A stretch of DNA of 64,000 bases from Dermacentor variabilis (taxonomy: Eukaryota; Arthropoda; Arachnida; Ixodida; Ixodidae): the NCBI RefSeq assembly GCF_050947875.1, contig NC_134569.1:208000127-208064126 (forward strand). Reading direction: 5' to 3'. The notes below the pieces were generated by a model, which saw only the letters and a program-made list of their open reading frames with translations, ran no database searches and was not told the DNA's origin. Position numbers and translations under genes: made by a program. How positions within the stretch are numbered: the stretch's first letter is position 1; every line of letters begins with the position of its first letter. This document shows, piece after piece, positions 1-10,365 of the stretch.

Positions 1-139
1 ATTACATATACTATTACCATATATGAACCCACACACCCCACCACTTTATTGCCAATTATTGTAGCACAAAATACAGTGCTTCAGGCTATTCTCTTCCTTA
101 AAAGATCGGGCTCAGTCACATTTGTGTACCCATTACTTA

Positions 140-411
140 ATATACTACCCGTGAAATAGTGCATTGATTACAATGCTCTCGTTTTGCTTTACAAAATCAT
201 GCACAAAATTATTTATCAATGTACCACGTAACCATTAGGATCAGTTACCTCAAGAGCACTAACCGTTCCAGAATCTCAGACCTATTATGGATCATTTACA
301 TTCTCACATGCCGCATCACAGCTCTGGAATAAATTACCAACAGATCGAACAGCACAACAGCCATCCATCAGCTGCAAAGCTTACCTTTGCTCTTTTATGC
401 TTGCATCACTT
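140..411 (+). pseudogene. C-terminal end of a LINE reverse transcriptase ORF, degenerate
   Basis: Reading the plus strand gives IDYNALVLLYKIMHKIIYQ, a stop, then SRALTVPESQTYYGSFTFS and HAASQLWNKLPTD. This is the typical tail of CR1/Rex-type non-LTR ORF2 proteins, which carry a YK-rich helix, an 'R.L...VPR...YG..F...A..LWN.LP' motif, then a final helix. At least one in-frame stop is present. A SINE sits in its last codons. Upstream sequence to position 1 is AT-rich, possibly the same element, but too decayed to read. Confidence 0.55.
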
Positions 412-642
412 AAAATTATGGGGTTTTACGTGCCAAAACCACTTTCTGATTATGAGGCACGCCGTAGTGGGGGACTCTGGAAATTTGGGCCACCTGAGGT
501 TCTTTAACGTGCACCTAAATCTAAGTACACGGGTGCTTTCGCATTTCACCCCCATCGAAATGCGGCCGCCGGCGCCGGGATTCAATCCCGCAACCTCGTG
601 CTTAGCAGCCCAACACCATAGCCACTAAGCAACCACAGTAGG
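412..642 (-). mobile_element. tRNA-derived SINE (Ruka-like) inserted in the LINE 3' end
   Basis: On the minus strand the head holds tRNA-like A- and B-box blocks (agtggctatggtg; gcgggattgaatccc). The body includes 'aaatgcgaaagcacccgtg' and 'ttaggtgcacgttaaagaa', and the left end is 'ggcacgtaaaacccc'. The copy is near full length, about 230 bp, and is flanked by a perfect 16-bp target site duplication, tatgcttgcatcactt (396-411 and 643-658). This is the best-preserved SINE in the window. Related, more decayed copies lie at 36531-36758, 42406-42627 and 43776-43886. Confidence 0.9.
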
Positions 643-658
643 TATGCTTGCATCACTT

Positions 659-845
659 GCTCAATGAGTATGTACCATTTTTTTACTGTCTCACACATTG
701 TTCTGTATTCTCACACGCTCTAGTGTTCACGTAACAGCACATAACATAGGGGCCCCCTTCACAACTCCTACGAGAGTTGTAGGGGCCCACCTTTACATCA
801 CACCCAATGTACATATCTCATGCGATCAATAAAGAACTTGAAATA
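659..845 (+). mobile_element. LINE 3' untranslated end with hairpin and AATAAA
   Basis: This continues the LINE split by the SINE. It includes a strong inverted repeat at 748-789 (ggggccccc..acaactc / gagttgt.ggggccc) and then caataaagaa near 827. A hairpin just before the tail is usual for the 3' ends of this type of LINE; a similar C-rich hairpin-like end is seen at 43460-43505. No long tail is visible. Confidence 0.5.
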
Positions 846-1374
846 ACAGAATTTTACAAAATCATGTGTGGCATGCACAAATCTACTCATTGAGGTGGAT
901 TACTTGAAGAAGCAGCCATTAGTTTCATTGAAAATCAAAATGGAAATTTGACTAAAAACAATATTTACCTAAGCTATTTACTTTAGAGCACTATTACAAT
1001 ACACGAATGAAGCGAGTGATTTCACAAATTTGAAACAAATTTTGAAACTAGCAGCATCTTAACAAAAGCACTGTCAAACTAGTGGCAAAAATGCAATGCT
1101 CTTCCATTTACTTTTTAACAAAATGCCTCTTTATGCACTGAAGCTCAAATTACTGGAACCCCAATGTATTTCATCACAAACTTTGGGAATGCATATCTCA
1201 AAACCGATGTCAGCCTCAGCAAACTTTTCAAGTGGATATTGCAAATTCACCAGCTACAATTTGTAAAATATAAATTTGTACTGTAAGTAATTAGTTTGAA
1301 TGTTAGTTAGCAAAACTTGATTAGTAGTCAAGACATTGATCAAGACATCACAATACAACATTAATCATGATGAA
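846..1374. other. AT-rich stretch, nothing recognised
   Basis: No open frame, splice-flanked exon or repeat family is apparent here. It lies downstream of the last visible host exon and could hold its 3' UTR, but no clear polyadenylation signal was found. Confidence 0.4.
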
Positions 1375-1569
1375 CTAGACAAAATATAATGACAGAAACT
1401 GTATAATAAGTGGAAACCTGATTATACAACTTTCTCCGGACCATGCAAAAACATCATATGATCCAGGCGTCGTACAATCAGACCTGCGTTCCTGCCCTCT
1501 GTCATAGTCTTTTTGCGCTGCCCCTTCAAGATGTTCAACCAGTACCAACTCGCCCAAATGTCTATCCTT
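1375..1569 (-). CDS. Last visible exon of the minus-strand host gene (frame uncertain)
   Basis: An acceptor made of a long T-run ending gtag (minus strand; plus-strand A-run 1573-1589) precedes two competing open frames. Phase 0 gives KDRHLGELVLVEHLEGAAQ and stays open to a TAG at 1377-1375. The frame needing two carried bases gives a Trp-rich start, then LNILKGQRKKTMTEGRN, and stops at TAA 1424-1422. A weak donor (ATCAG|GTTTCC, around 1430) could also end the exon early. No clear AATAAA follows, so the gene may continue past the left edge. Confidence 0.35.
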   Translation of the reverse strand, partial: KDRHLGELVLVEHLEGAAQKDYDRGQERRSDCTTPGSYDVFAWSGESCIIRFPLIIQFLSLYFV

Positions 1570-1971
1570 CTACAAAAAAAAAAAAAAAAGATTATGTTTA
1601 CAATACATGGTTTTGAGGGGAAGAGTTGCATGGGGCTCCAACTGTTATAGACTAATACTCATCAAGACTCTGAAACCAAAAATACATGTACTGAATAAGT
1701 AAATACTAAAAGAACTCAAGGGGCATTTAATTATCCCTACGTGGATGAATACGAAAGCATTGCAACCACATGACTCAAGCAGGCATGTCAACAGAAGTAC
1801 GGCAATGTCCAGTGGCACCACTGGCGGAGTCACGTGGCTCGAGCGGCCACGTCAGCAGGAGCACGGCGACATCACGTGACTAACAGTGCTTGTCACAAGA
1901 TGCGCACAATGCAAGGTGTGGGTTCCAGTGCCTCAATTATCTCTACTTTAATTAAGTTCACATTAATTAGC

Positions 1972-2021
1972 ACCAAAGGTTGTGGGTTCAACTCCAACCA
2001 AAGGTTGTGGGTTCGAGTGTC
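1972..2021 (+). repeat. Tandem tRNA B-box-like repeat (2 x 25 bp)
   Basis: The unit accaaaggttgtgggttcr occurs twice at a 25-bp spacing (1972 and 1997). It contains ggttcaactcc, which fits the tRNA B box. Flanking ttaattaa-type blocks (1950-1970, 2023-2045) and a further aacaccaaaggtc near 2069 suggest a wider SINE-like or tandem repeat. No functional tRNA can be folded from it. Confidence 0.45.
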
Positions 2022-2293
2022 TTAATTAACCATATTGTAATTAACTGTGCCTTAACTTCGCCTTCATTAACACCAAAGGTCAACGGCTCGATGACTTTGG
2101 TCCCGCGAATGCCGATGCCGGATTTTCCACATGAGCCGAAAAATGCTTTCATGCTAACAATGCATTGCAGGTGCCTATCCTGCTTTATTGGAGACATCTT
2201 GTATACAGGGTACCACGATCCATGCCCGCCAGCATGGTAAAGCTTTCTCTTCTAATCAAATAGCATTCTTTGTCTACTTCCCTTGTTTCGAGC

Positions 2294-2325
2294 CTATCTA
2301 GCTATCTATCTAGCTATCTATCTAG
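2294..2325. repeat. Short (CTATCTAG/CTAT)n microsatellite
   Basis: About four imperfect units of ctatctag/ctat. Confidence 0.8.
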
Positions 2326-2603
2326 CCAGGCTCTTACGCCGACCAAGTGGCCCAAGTTGTCTATCTGCTTTGTTTCATTATATCAAAATTTTGCTGCATT
2401 AAAATTCGAACTTGCACTAAAAGAAATACTATCGCCGCCGAAGTACAGCTGACAACTGTGTGCACCAAAGCAAGACACCCTGAAGCCGAGTGACAAAGAA
2501 CATGGGGCAACCAAATGGAACTTTACTCAACACATTCATCACTGCATCTCTACAACCACTGCTAAAGGGAGAGGAATGAGCGCTGGAAATGACGAGACCG
2601 CAC

Positions 2604-2826
2604 CTGCTATTCGGAGAGGCAGTAGCCAGGGAGACCCTTGCCAGTCAAGCAGCAGTGTCTCCAAGTCAACTAGCAGGATGGCTTTGTGTTCATGAGCCAG
2701 CACATCCCCATCATCGTCCTCTGCTATGTGGCCTTCCTCCTCGTCCTCCCCTTCACTTTTCCCCGTCGTCTGGAAATCAGCAGTGATGGGAGCACTGTCA
2801 CTTGCACTCGAGTGGGACTGCACAGA
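2604..2826 (-). CDS. Probable acidic coding exon of the minus-strand host gene
   Basis: The open minus-strand frame lies between an acceptor (gtcctactgacag, with a second AG 8 nt further in) and donor AGCAG|GTGCGG. It encodes about 74 residues: Ser-rich, then an acidic run (SEGEDEEEGHIAEDDDGD), then HEHKAILLVDLETLLLDWQG. It starts in phase 0, as required by the exon at 3894-3820, but ends in phase 1. It therefore does not join directly to the phase 0 or 2 frames of the exon at 1569. Either a small exon between them is missed, or one boundary is wrong. Acidic low complexity can be misleading. Confidence 0.4.
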
Positions 2827-3319
2827 CTGTCAGTAGGACACACAGGTCCTCAATACAGCCACAGTCACTACGGGTGTGCAAATAGCAATGTTTAGGACCA
2901 AGTTGAATACACACTGAATAGCACCAAAAGCCAATCAAATGAAATACTTTTCGAAATATTCAACAGAAGCTTTCCCCACTATCATAAAACGATGTTCGCA
3001 TCCCACTACAGCAAAACATTGTCCATTCTGATTTCACGGGACCTCAATATATATTTTCGAATTAACCAAATGTATCATTACCAAGGGTATCGAGAAAACA
3101 CAATGCTTATTACGTCAACATGCTTTTATTTACTTAATGAATCAGCAAACCTTGTTCCTATCTAGCACAAAAGCAGTGCGGTAGATGCAACAACTGTCAT
3201 GTCATGAGTGCTTAGTGCTCGCAGCGGCACAAGCCTCGAGACTTCACAATGCGGCCACGGCGCGAGTCTTCATCTGAGACACGCATTTCACTGACATTAA
3301 ATTGACATTCACTGACAAA
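2827..3319. other. Intron sequence, nothing recognised
   Basis: AT-rich sequence between the exons at 2826 and 3894. No coding or repeat signal was recognised before the MITE-related block that starts near 3320. Confidence 0.4.
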
Positions 3320-3600
3320 ATGACATTAAATTTGTCCACTTTGGATTATCTAAGGAATGCAGTTTATGGAACTGCGATATCTGTTCTTAGTGCAGAGCTA
3401 CGAATTTGCTAATTTCGTGCTTCTATTTTCTTAAAACTTACCAATTTTTTAAAATCTTTTTAAGAGATTCAGGCTCTAAATCAAATAACTGGTTCCAACA
3501 GTCACTAGAATTTAATTTTCTCATTCAAATGCAACAAATTTCATTAAAATCGATCAAGATGAAACACTGGTTAAAAAAAATCGGTAAAATCAGTCAATAC
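3320..3600. mobile_element. Decayed copy of the TTAA MITE seen at 58103-58832
   Basis: The blocks 'gatatctgttctta.tgcagagcta', 'cgtgcttctatttt', 'ttccaacag.cactaga' and 'aaatgcaacaaatttcatt' occur in the same order as on the reverse complement of 58200-58430. The two are therefore one repeat family in opposite orientation. The ends of this copy are not visible. Confidence 0.6.
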
Positions 3601-3819
3601 GTAGTACAAAACACCGTACAAGTGGCTCACTTACAGCTATTCTATGCCCTGTGGTGCAGCACTGAGAAGGCTGTACTGCACTGCACTTCTTTACTTTCAG
3701 TGGAAGGAGGCGTGGACCAAGAAGCAAAAGGATTTCTAAGCAAAGCCAGAAAGTAGACAGCGTTGGCGTAGTGTATGGCAAAGACAACCGCCTGCTTTAA
3801 AGGGAAGGACGCCACTCAC

Positions 3820-3894
3820 CGTAGGAAACTTGTCTTGCGGTGCTAGTAACGCCAAGAGTGCACAGCCCGGCTTAGGCTGTACCACAGTGCCGGC
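3820..3894 (-). CDS. Internal coding exon of the minus-strand host gene
   Basis: This is a 75-bp exon with acceptor gtgtctgcag and a strong donor CCTACG|GTGAGT. Only one frame is open (phase 0 at both ends; the other two meet stops). It encodes 25 residues, AGTVVQPKPGCALLALLAP followed by QDKFPT. Its phase matches the exon at 18432-18304 across a 14.4-kb intron packed with transposons. The small size lowers certainty, but two canonical splice sites and a unique open frame support it. Confidence 0.55.
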
Positions 3895-5426
3895 CTGCAG
3901 ACACCAAGCAGCTCTTTCAATATCACAGTAGAAGCAGTGCAGACAAGCGAGTGCCAATGAGTGTTAACTGGAGCATCAATGCATTTCACCAGAGATATTG
4001 ATATACTACTCAAAGCCGGGGCTAAGCACAGGATTTCTGCTAAATTTATAACACTTCGTAACTGCTCGGTTTCGATTTTACAGGTGGGACACGTGCTCTA
4101 AAATGAGTGAATCTGTAAAAATCTGTTTTATGCAGAAATGGTGGTAAAGTGGGCATCGAAGGAGACCAGTTATGGCCTCGACTGCCACAAGCTAGAGTTA
4201 GCATATATGCTTCAATAGGGAGCAAAGTTAAACGGAGGTCCGCCACTTCGCTGTCAAACTGAATCAAAGTTGTGGAGGAAAGACATGTCATGTCGACCGG
4301 AGCCAAGCTCACCATGACCCTGGAAATTGTGCGCGGCCTGTGAGGCCGACCTGCTTTATCTGGAAGACAACTTTATTATGAACTGAACACCCACAAGCTA
4401 TGGTAGTTAAATTTCTTCGAAACAAATTTAAATATCCCGTGGCGTGTGCCAAGATGTCACCTGATGCAGAATTATTTGCCACGCATAGCACTCTGATGCC
4501 CTATGCCGAAACACATGCCAATCAGTGATTGTGAATGAGTACAAAATAGTGGAAATGTGAAAGAAGTGTGTCATATGATTGCTGCAGCAAAAGAAAGCAG
4601 AACAAGAAAGATCAATTTTGGAATAACTTTTTTGAGCATTGGTCATCAAAGAAGGCACCAAGCTGCAGTGATATGGTGGTCATTGACAACTTAGTTTATC
4701 TGTGCTTTAGCAGCACCTTCACACTGCATGGTTGCTTCTTGAGCCACCAGTGAATGGGTATGTGCATGGTAGATAAACATGCAACTCTGCTCCGTGTGGG
4801 AGCATTGCAGTAACTACCACAAACAACCAGTCTTCTGGTCTTCAAGGTCACCAGCGCATGCAGTCTCGCACCATGCAAAAGCAGTATACAAAACACATGT
4901 ATGTAAAAATATACAAAATGCATGCCAAACTCGCATCATAAATATAGTGAACAATTTTCACTCCAAAATTTGGATAACATGAGAACTCAAGAACAAATAG
5001 CCATAAATTTGTTCAGTAACTCAGTGTCAAGTGCTCTAGCGCTCAATGCATATCTATTTGTCTCTTTGGCTTCTGAAAAGGTGCCCAACCTTATATTTGC
5101 AGCAAGCTGCAAATGTTACACGATGGCGGGTTAGGAGCAACGTGCTGATGTAAAAAGAAAAGTATGAGAATGTTCCATTGGTTCAACGTGCTACCAATCT
5201 ATTTTTCAATGCTTAAAAAAAGGGCAACTCTGGCGATTTTTTTGGGTCAACGAATTTGAATTAAATTTGCAGTGTGTGTTCTTCTGCACACTTCCATCAT
5301 TTCTTAAATACGTCAGGCTTGAGAGTTGTGCAGACTTTTTATAAGTGAGTTTCCTTCATTCCCTCATACAAGCTGCCTTGCCTGCTCCTCAGCTACTGGC
5401 CACGTATAATATGTAAAATGCGGTAC
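3895..5426. other. Intron sequence without recognisable genes
   Basis: Short open frames on both strands have no splice context, conserved motif or family resemblance. The stretch is low-complexity and AT-rich near 5200-5290. Confidence 0.4.
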
Positions 5427-6300
5427 AGTCAGTTCACCCCCTTATAACGATAACGGTCTCAACAATATATCATTTATAACAATGAGAAGCTGCTGCACCG
5501 TCAACTTCTGTATGTTTTCTATGGTGAAACAACCAGCTTACTACAATGCCCCATGCCACATTATCGGTTGAATGAAGTCTGGCTACTGAGTGTCCATGCC
5601 GAAAGGTAATGGAATGCAAAATCCTCGAAAAGAAAAAAGAAAACGAGAAATTTGTGCTGCTGCACGCCACTGCGCAGTTTTCCAGCCTTCTCTGCATTGT
5701 CAGCCTCACGCACCTCTCTCCCGTCACCCTTCCACCCCTCCAAACACGAATGGGCTGTACCCATAGCTTTACACTGCACCGCCCTCCAAAACACGAATAG
5801 ACCGTGCAAACTTCCCCCAGAGTGCTTGCAGGTCCCTCATGCTGTGCCCACTGTGCAGTTCTGCCAATGGATTAAGCCATTCGTGCTAATCTTTGTTGGT
5901 TGCGTCACAGTCGTTCCTGGTCATATTGTTTCTCAGCCTCATTTGACTTGCCTCCGAAACGAAAGATGGCTGATCTACCCACTGATCATCAGCAATGCAT
6001 GACATTGCCGGTGAAAAGAAAGCGCACTGCTATAGATTTGGAAACGAAGTGCTTCTAACTGATGAGGCGACCGTCACGAACGTGCTTTCATTGGATAGCG
6101 ACGGTGGCAGTGACGACGACGGCAGCAGCAATGACGTAGTCGGTGTTACGGCTGGCGTCTAGCACCTTGTGCAGAAAGGAGTTTCACCCACCATGCCTCA
6201 TCGAAATGAAGCGTGACTTCTGTTACGGTTGGCACCTCGTGCAGAAAGGACTTTCACCCACCATGCCTCGTCAAAATGAAGCGTGACTTCCTAATTCGCC
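5427..6300 (+). mobile_element. pogo/Tigger-like DNA transposon, 5' part
   Basis: A terminal repeat beginning cagtcagttcacccccttat follows a TA. The transposase start appears near 5990: 'MTLPVKRKRTAIDLETK', the typical N-terminus of Tigger/pogo transposases before their CENP-B-like HTH. The frame then stops, followed by an acidic Asp/Ser-rich remnant (6095-6135). The block 5840-6060 is about 80% alike, by eye, to the reverse complement of 16560-16790. The catalytic core is missing here, so the copy is dead. Confidence 0.6.
6144..6291 (+). repeat. 70-bp tandem duplication inside the Tigger copy
   Basis: 'gcagaaagga.tttcacccaccatgcctc.tc.aaatgaagcgtgacttc' occurs twice (6171 and 6241), with a preceding gttacgg.tggc block repeated as well. 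Confidence 0.75.
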
Positions 6301-6399
6301 GTGGTCATCTCGAGTGTCTGCCGGTCTGGCGGAAGCCCTACAGTGTTTTCAGGCCTCTTTTGTGTGTGTGTGTGCGACTTTAAAGGGACCCTTTCCTCG

Positions 6400-6903
6400 A
6401 ACTGTCAAGCTCTACAGCGGAACTTCCGCGAACCAGCAACACCCAAAAGAGGAGGACAACCGTCTGCGAGTCCTGGACCTGAGACTTGGTATAACCGGAG
6501 GCGGGACGCCCTCCTCCTTGCAGCAGACTCGGTATAACCAGTGACACGGTATAACCAGAGGAGGAGGGGCCCTCTTTCCACGAATCACACTCTGTGCAGG
6601 TCACGTGACGTCGACGGAACCAAGATCTCTCCCACGATTGTAGAGAGCCTATTTAAGGGGCTCCGAAATTTACTTTTTGAGATCACTTCATTCTCTTCTC
6701 TTCATCTTTCAACAACCTTTGAATAAACCGTGCAAGTTTCGTACTAGAAATCGTCTCATCCCTGCACAGTCGGCATGGTCTACCGGATGCCTACAGCCCG
6801 CCGACAACGCCACGCTACCGATAGTAATGTCGGTCGAGCTTCGATAGGCAGGCGTCGCTACAACTCGGAAGTAGTATGATATGCTACCCTGGAATACACA
6901 ACA
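6400..6903 (+). mobile_element. 5' LTR of a gypsy-type retrotransposon (left edge approximate)
   Basis: A U3-like region contains three ggtataacc motifs (6488, 6531, 6550). It is followed by a TATA-like ctatttaagg (6649-6658), an AATAAA at 6722 and an end at tacacaaca, directly before a primer binding site. The left edge cannot be fixed because the 3' LTR is absent. Confidence 0.5.
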
Positions 6904-6910
6904 AACTGAC

Positions 6911-6926
6911 TGGCAGCGACTGGGAT
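6911..6926 (+). other. Primer binding site of the gypsy element
   Basis: tggcagcgactgggat begins 7 nt after the LTR end. A TGG start followed by a tRNA 3'-end complement is the expected form. The exact tRNA is not assigned. Confidence 0.5.
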
Positions 6927-7197
6927 ACGGAACCCTGGAGACCCCAACTTGGACAACTACGATATCGTAGCCTCTTCGTCCTGGTGACAACATTCAGAAA
7001 GAAGGTGTCTGGATTCATGACTGAATATGGTGAGTGCACGGCTTTTCTTCACTAAGATATCACTTGGCTTTACATATTTTTTGGAAAGTGCAGTGCAGTG
7101 ATTTTTCTTTAACCGTTGACGGAAGTTTTGAGTGCACCAAGGTTGTTATAGAGTGAAGAGTTAGCAGCAATAAGGGCAGCACTTGAAGGCACTTAAG

Positions 7198-8285
7198 AAG
7201 CCGGAATTGCTAAGCTTGGCCAGAGAGTTGGGCCTCCAAATTGCCAAATCAATGAGAAAGCTGGAGACCACAGAGGCGATCGAAGCGATCGGGGCCAACG
7301 ACGAACTGAAGGAATGCCTTGAGAGCATTGCAGAAGAGGAAGAGCATAAGCGCTAAGAAGAGAAAGAGGAAGCGCGTAAGCACCTAGAGGAAAAAGAGCA
7401 TAAGCGGCTAGATGAAAAGGAAGAGCGCGACCGTGTTGCATGCGACGCACTCGAAATGAAGCGCTTAGAGATTGAGCTCCTGAAAGCTAAAAATACTGAA
7501 AGGTGCAGTACAGAGGCACGTGAAAGCGAGCGCAGAATGGCAGACTTGAAGGCACCCTACGCAGTAGGAGGGGACATAGGTCTTTTCCAGGCACAGTTTG
7601 AGCACACGTGTGAAAAGGCAAAATTCGCGAGAAACACGTGGCCGCAACGCTTGCTTACATTACTGCCACGTGAGGTAGCTGATGTCATTGCCCGCATGGG
7701 GAAAGAAGCAGAGGACTTCGATGAAGTCAAAGCAAATCTGCTTAAAAAGTACAGATTATCAGCGGAAGCATTTTGGCGAAAATTCAGGGAAGTCAAGAAG
7801 ACCAAAAGAGTCATACTCAGATTTTGCACACACCTTGGAGGTAAACCTGAAGGAATGGCTCAGAGAAGAGGGTGCACTCGGCAACGCCAAAAACACAATG
7901 CAGTGTGTTGCTTTAGAATGGTTTTACCGCCGGCTGCTAGTAAACATCAAGTATTGGGTTCAGGATAGGCCAGGTGTAGACACTATCACGAGAGCGGCCG
8001 ATCTCGCTGAGGAGTACGTAACTCGCCGTGCGGACGAAGGCAACGAAGCTCCTAAGAAGGAGATCAATAAATACAGACCCGACAAGCCAAAGCGATGGTC
8101 AAAGTCGAGTTGGTATAAAACAATGGCAAGGTCAGATTCGGTGAAAAATAGTGACGAGGACAGCGAGAGAGAGAAGGAACCACCCAAACGGAGTGCAGAA
8201 AGGCAGAAGGAAAAAACTTTCAAGGCAAAGAAACCAGTAGTTTGATACAACTGCCAGCAAATGGGGCATATCTCCATGGGGTGCA
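7198..8285 (+). pseudogene. gypsy gag, frameshifted
   Basis: This encodes a charged coiled-coil N-terminus (KRLEIELLKAKNTE, SERRMADLKAPY), then a capsid-like part (FARNTWPQRLLTLLPREVAD, FDEVKANLLKKYRL). The frame shifts near 7770-7800 and continues with EGALGNAKNTMQC and AADLAEEYVTRRADEGNEA. The nucleocapsid zinc knuckle (8243-8280) reads *YNCQQMGHISMGC: the first Cys codon has become TGA, so the CCHC box is broken. An earlier stop at about 7356 interrupts the N-terminal part. It follows the LTR and primer site in the right order and precedes the protease. Confidence 0.7.
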
Positions 8286-8363
8286 GAAATCCCAAACTAG
8301 TATTGATGTCACTAAGTAGTAACATACAAAATCTGAACTTGCTAGAACCATACATTCAAGACC

Positions 8364-9137
8364 GTGGTAAACGGCAAACCGTCTAGAGTGCTTCGCGACT
8401 CGGCAGCCACAATGGACGTGGTGCATCCGTCGTACGTAGAGGAAGGCCAATTCACAGGAGAATGTGCTTCGATAAGGCAAGCCGTAGAGGCCTCCAGTGT
8501 TTGTCTCCCTGTGGCCAAGATTTGTATCGAAGGCCCTTTTGGAGTACTGGACACTGAAGCCGCCGTCTCGGCACATCTCCCGCCGCAGTATCCACATTTG
8601 TTTTCCAACAAATCAGATGATTTGCTACGACGCAGGGGAATCAGGTTTAGTGAGGGAACAGTGCAAGCCCCAACTCGTTCCAAGGCAAGGGAGCTCGCAG
8701 CCAAGGCAGTGTACGAATGTCTAGTGGTAGAGGAAACAGGTTTGACGGAGGATTCGTCAACCAGCACCAAACAGGACTGCCCTATAGGGGATAATGCGGA
8801 AAGTACACCATCTAATGAAGAAATCAGGCAAGCGCCGGAGCCTGAAATGTCTCGAGAGGCAGAATGCAGGAGAAAGTTATTGAACGTAAGCCCTGCCACA
8901 ATAATTGCTGAACAGGAAATGCGTAAGGCACAAAGCAATGCTGAGCATTACTATGACAGGACGGCTCGGACGCGAGACTTTGAAGTTGGGGAAAAGGTAA
9001 TGATCCTGAAACCCTCGTTGAAAAACAAATTAGAGGCTCAATGGGAAGGACCGGCTGACATAATTCAGAAATTATCTGAAAAAAAACTACGTAATCAAGG
9101 TACCGGGAAAACGAAGGACACCACAAGTGCACCATAG
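8364..9137 (+). CDS. gypsy deletion derivative: protease fused in frame to integrase tail
   Basis: This is an open frame of 257 codons. Residues 1-25 carry a retropepsin-like VNGKPSRVLRDSAATMD, with the D-S/T-A active site present as DSA. Residues about 55-115 match the usual protease-RT linker (TEAAVSAHLPPQYPHLFSNK). The reverse transcriptase, RNase H and integrase core are missing. Residues about 180-245 are the integrase C-terminus (NAEHYYDRTARTRDFEVGEK, then LEAQWEGPADIIQK). The last codons shift frame relative to the usual end. Next to it, at TTAA 9146-9149, another transposon begins. The long open frame through a deletion joint is unusual. It is not expected to replicate, and whether it is expressed is unknown. 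Confidence 0.65.
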   Translation: MVNGKPSRVLRDSAATMDVVHPSYVEEGQFTGECASIRQAVEASSVCLPVAKICIEGPFGVLDTEAAVSAHLPPQYPHLFSNKSDDLLRRRGIRFSEGTVQAPTRSKARELAAKAVYECLVVEETGLTEDSSTSTKQDCPIGDNAESTPSNEEIRQAPEPEMSREAECRRKLLNVSPATIIAEQEMRKAQSNAEHYYDRTARTRDFEVGEKVMILKPSLKNKLEAQWEGPADIIQKLSEKKLRNQGTGKTKDTTSAP

Positions 9138-9145
9138 CAATCTAC

Positions 9146-9240
9146 TTAAGGGGGGACGCGGCCCTCGAAAACCAAAAAAATCGCGAAAAGGTCGAGTTTT
9201 GAAAAACCATATTTTTGGGTTGTATGTCTCATAAACTACC
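9146..9240 (+). mobile_element. Left end of a TTAA-flanked Kolobok/THAP-type element
   Basis: TTAA (9146-9149) is followed by a G-rich terminal sequence, ggggggacgcggccctcgaa, resembling the terminal repeat at 22857-22876 of the Kolobok-type element. It interrupts the gypsy integrase tail at its conserved Asn-Leu-Leu-Lys codons, consistent with insertion at a TTAA in that gene. I cannot see the matching right end. Confidence 0.55.
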
Positions 9241-9668
9241 TGTCCAGCAAATATCAGCACCTAATTCAATTGCAAAGTACCAAAAAAACGCTAGTTTTGA
9301 TGCCACCGTGGCCCACGAAACACGCGCAAATGCCAAAATGAAGTCAAACTTCGCGCGCACACCATTCTCGGCCCATAAGGCCTGCCCACGCCATCTTGGT
9401 GTTGTTTTGACTACAGTGTACTAGAATAGGGGCAGTGTGCTCACTGCCGCATCCCTGCGCCACGTCGCCGTGGCGCACTCAGCGTCGACTGCTTTGGCGC
9501 CCGCCAGAGGCGCTGCCGCCTGTTTCTCCTGAAAACTTCCCCTCGATTCGTGTGGAGTGTTCTGTGCTGGAGTGTTCTGGATCGACGTGCTGTCGACTGC
9601 AAGTCCAGCCAGCGTTTTCAGCAGTATCCTCTGTGCTTGACGCTTCACTCAATGTGCACTGTGAGTGA

Positions 9669-9992
9669 GTGAGATTGGCAAGCCGCCGTAGAAATTACTA
9701 CTTTGCACCGGGGTGCAGAACTAGCTACAGTCGCGTGAAAGATGCACGAAAGGAGTCTTTTTTCAGCGCTCCACGTGATGAAGAACAACGAAAGGAATGG
9801 GAGAGGAACCTCCACCGTGCAGATAAGACACTGGATGAATCTTGCGCCGTCTGTGAGTTGCACTTCCAACTACGATTCATAATTAGGGACTTCGTGCACC
9901 TTATAGACGGCAAAGAGGTGCGAATTCCTCGTGAGAAGCCACTGCTACCAGAAAATGCTGTTCCCACGATACTTCCGAATTTACCACAGTAG
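9669..9992 (+). pseudogene. THAP-domain protein gene of a DNA transposon
   Basis: A THAP zinc-finger (C2CH DNA-binding) domain fills residues about 5-95: YYFAPGCRTSYSRVKDA, FFSAPRDEEQRKEWERN, then CAVCELHF with the last Cys-His pair present. The expected first Cys (usually Y-C-F in this family) is Tyr here, so the zinc site lacks one ligand. A typical end, PRE.P.LPENAVPTILPNLP, is present, then TAG. A possible acceptor (cgccgtag) lies just upstream, at about residue 8, so the true start may be in an earlier exon. It lies 0.5 kb inside the TTAA-flanked element, and THAP genes are known in Kolobok and P-like transposons. Confidence 0.7.
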
Positions 9993-10365
9993 CTGATGAA
10001 GACGACACCGAAGCCCAGGAACAAAAGGAAAAGGTGTGAAAATGACAAAGCACCCGCGAAGAAAACAAACCGATGCACACTAGACAATAACTATTCGGAG
10101 TTTTCACCAGCGCTTCCGGGATAGACCATGACTCGGCGCAAGAGGAGGGCATTACGGCAAAGCGTCAGCACTGTTTGTCGCTTCTTTTTGATTTAAAGAA
10201 TCCTTTCAAGTATAGGAGTTCACATCAACTCCCCGACCTTGACCGAGTGCTTTACTGCACGCCGACTCAGCCCGAAATCTCAGGAATAAGCAGAGAACGT
10301 GCTGAAAAGCGTGGACAGGACAACGTGCACTCTAAGAAAAGTTTACGCCCTTTGAGTCGTATCTT

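Noticed and set aside
1972..2021. tRNA gene from the ggttcaactcc B box
   Set aside because: There is no A box at the right spacing and no cloverleaf; it is a tandem repeat.
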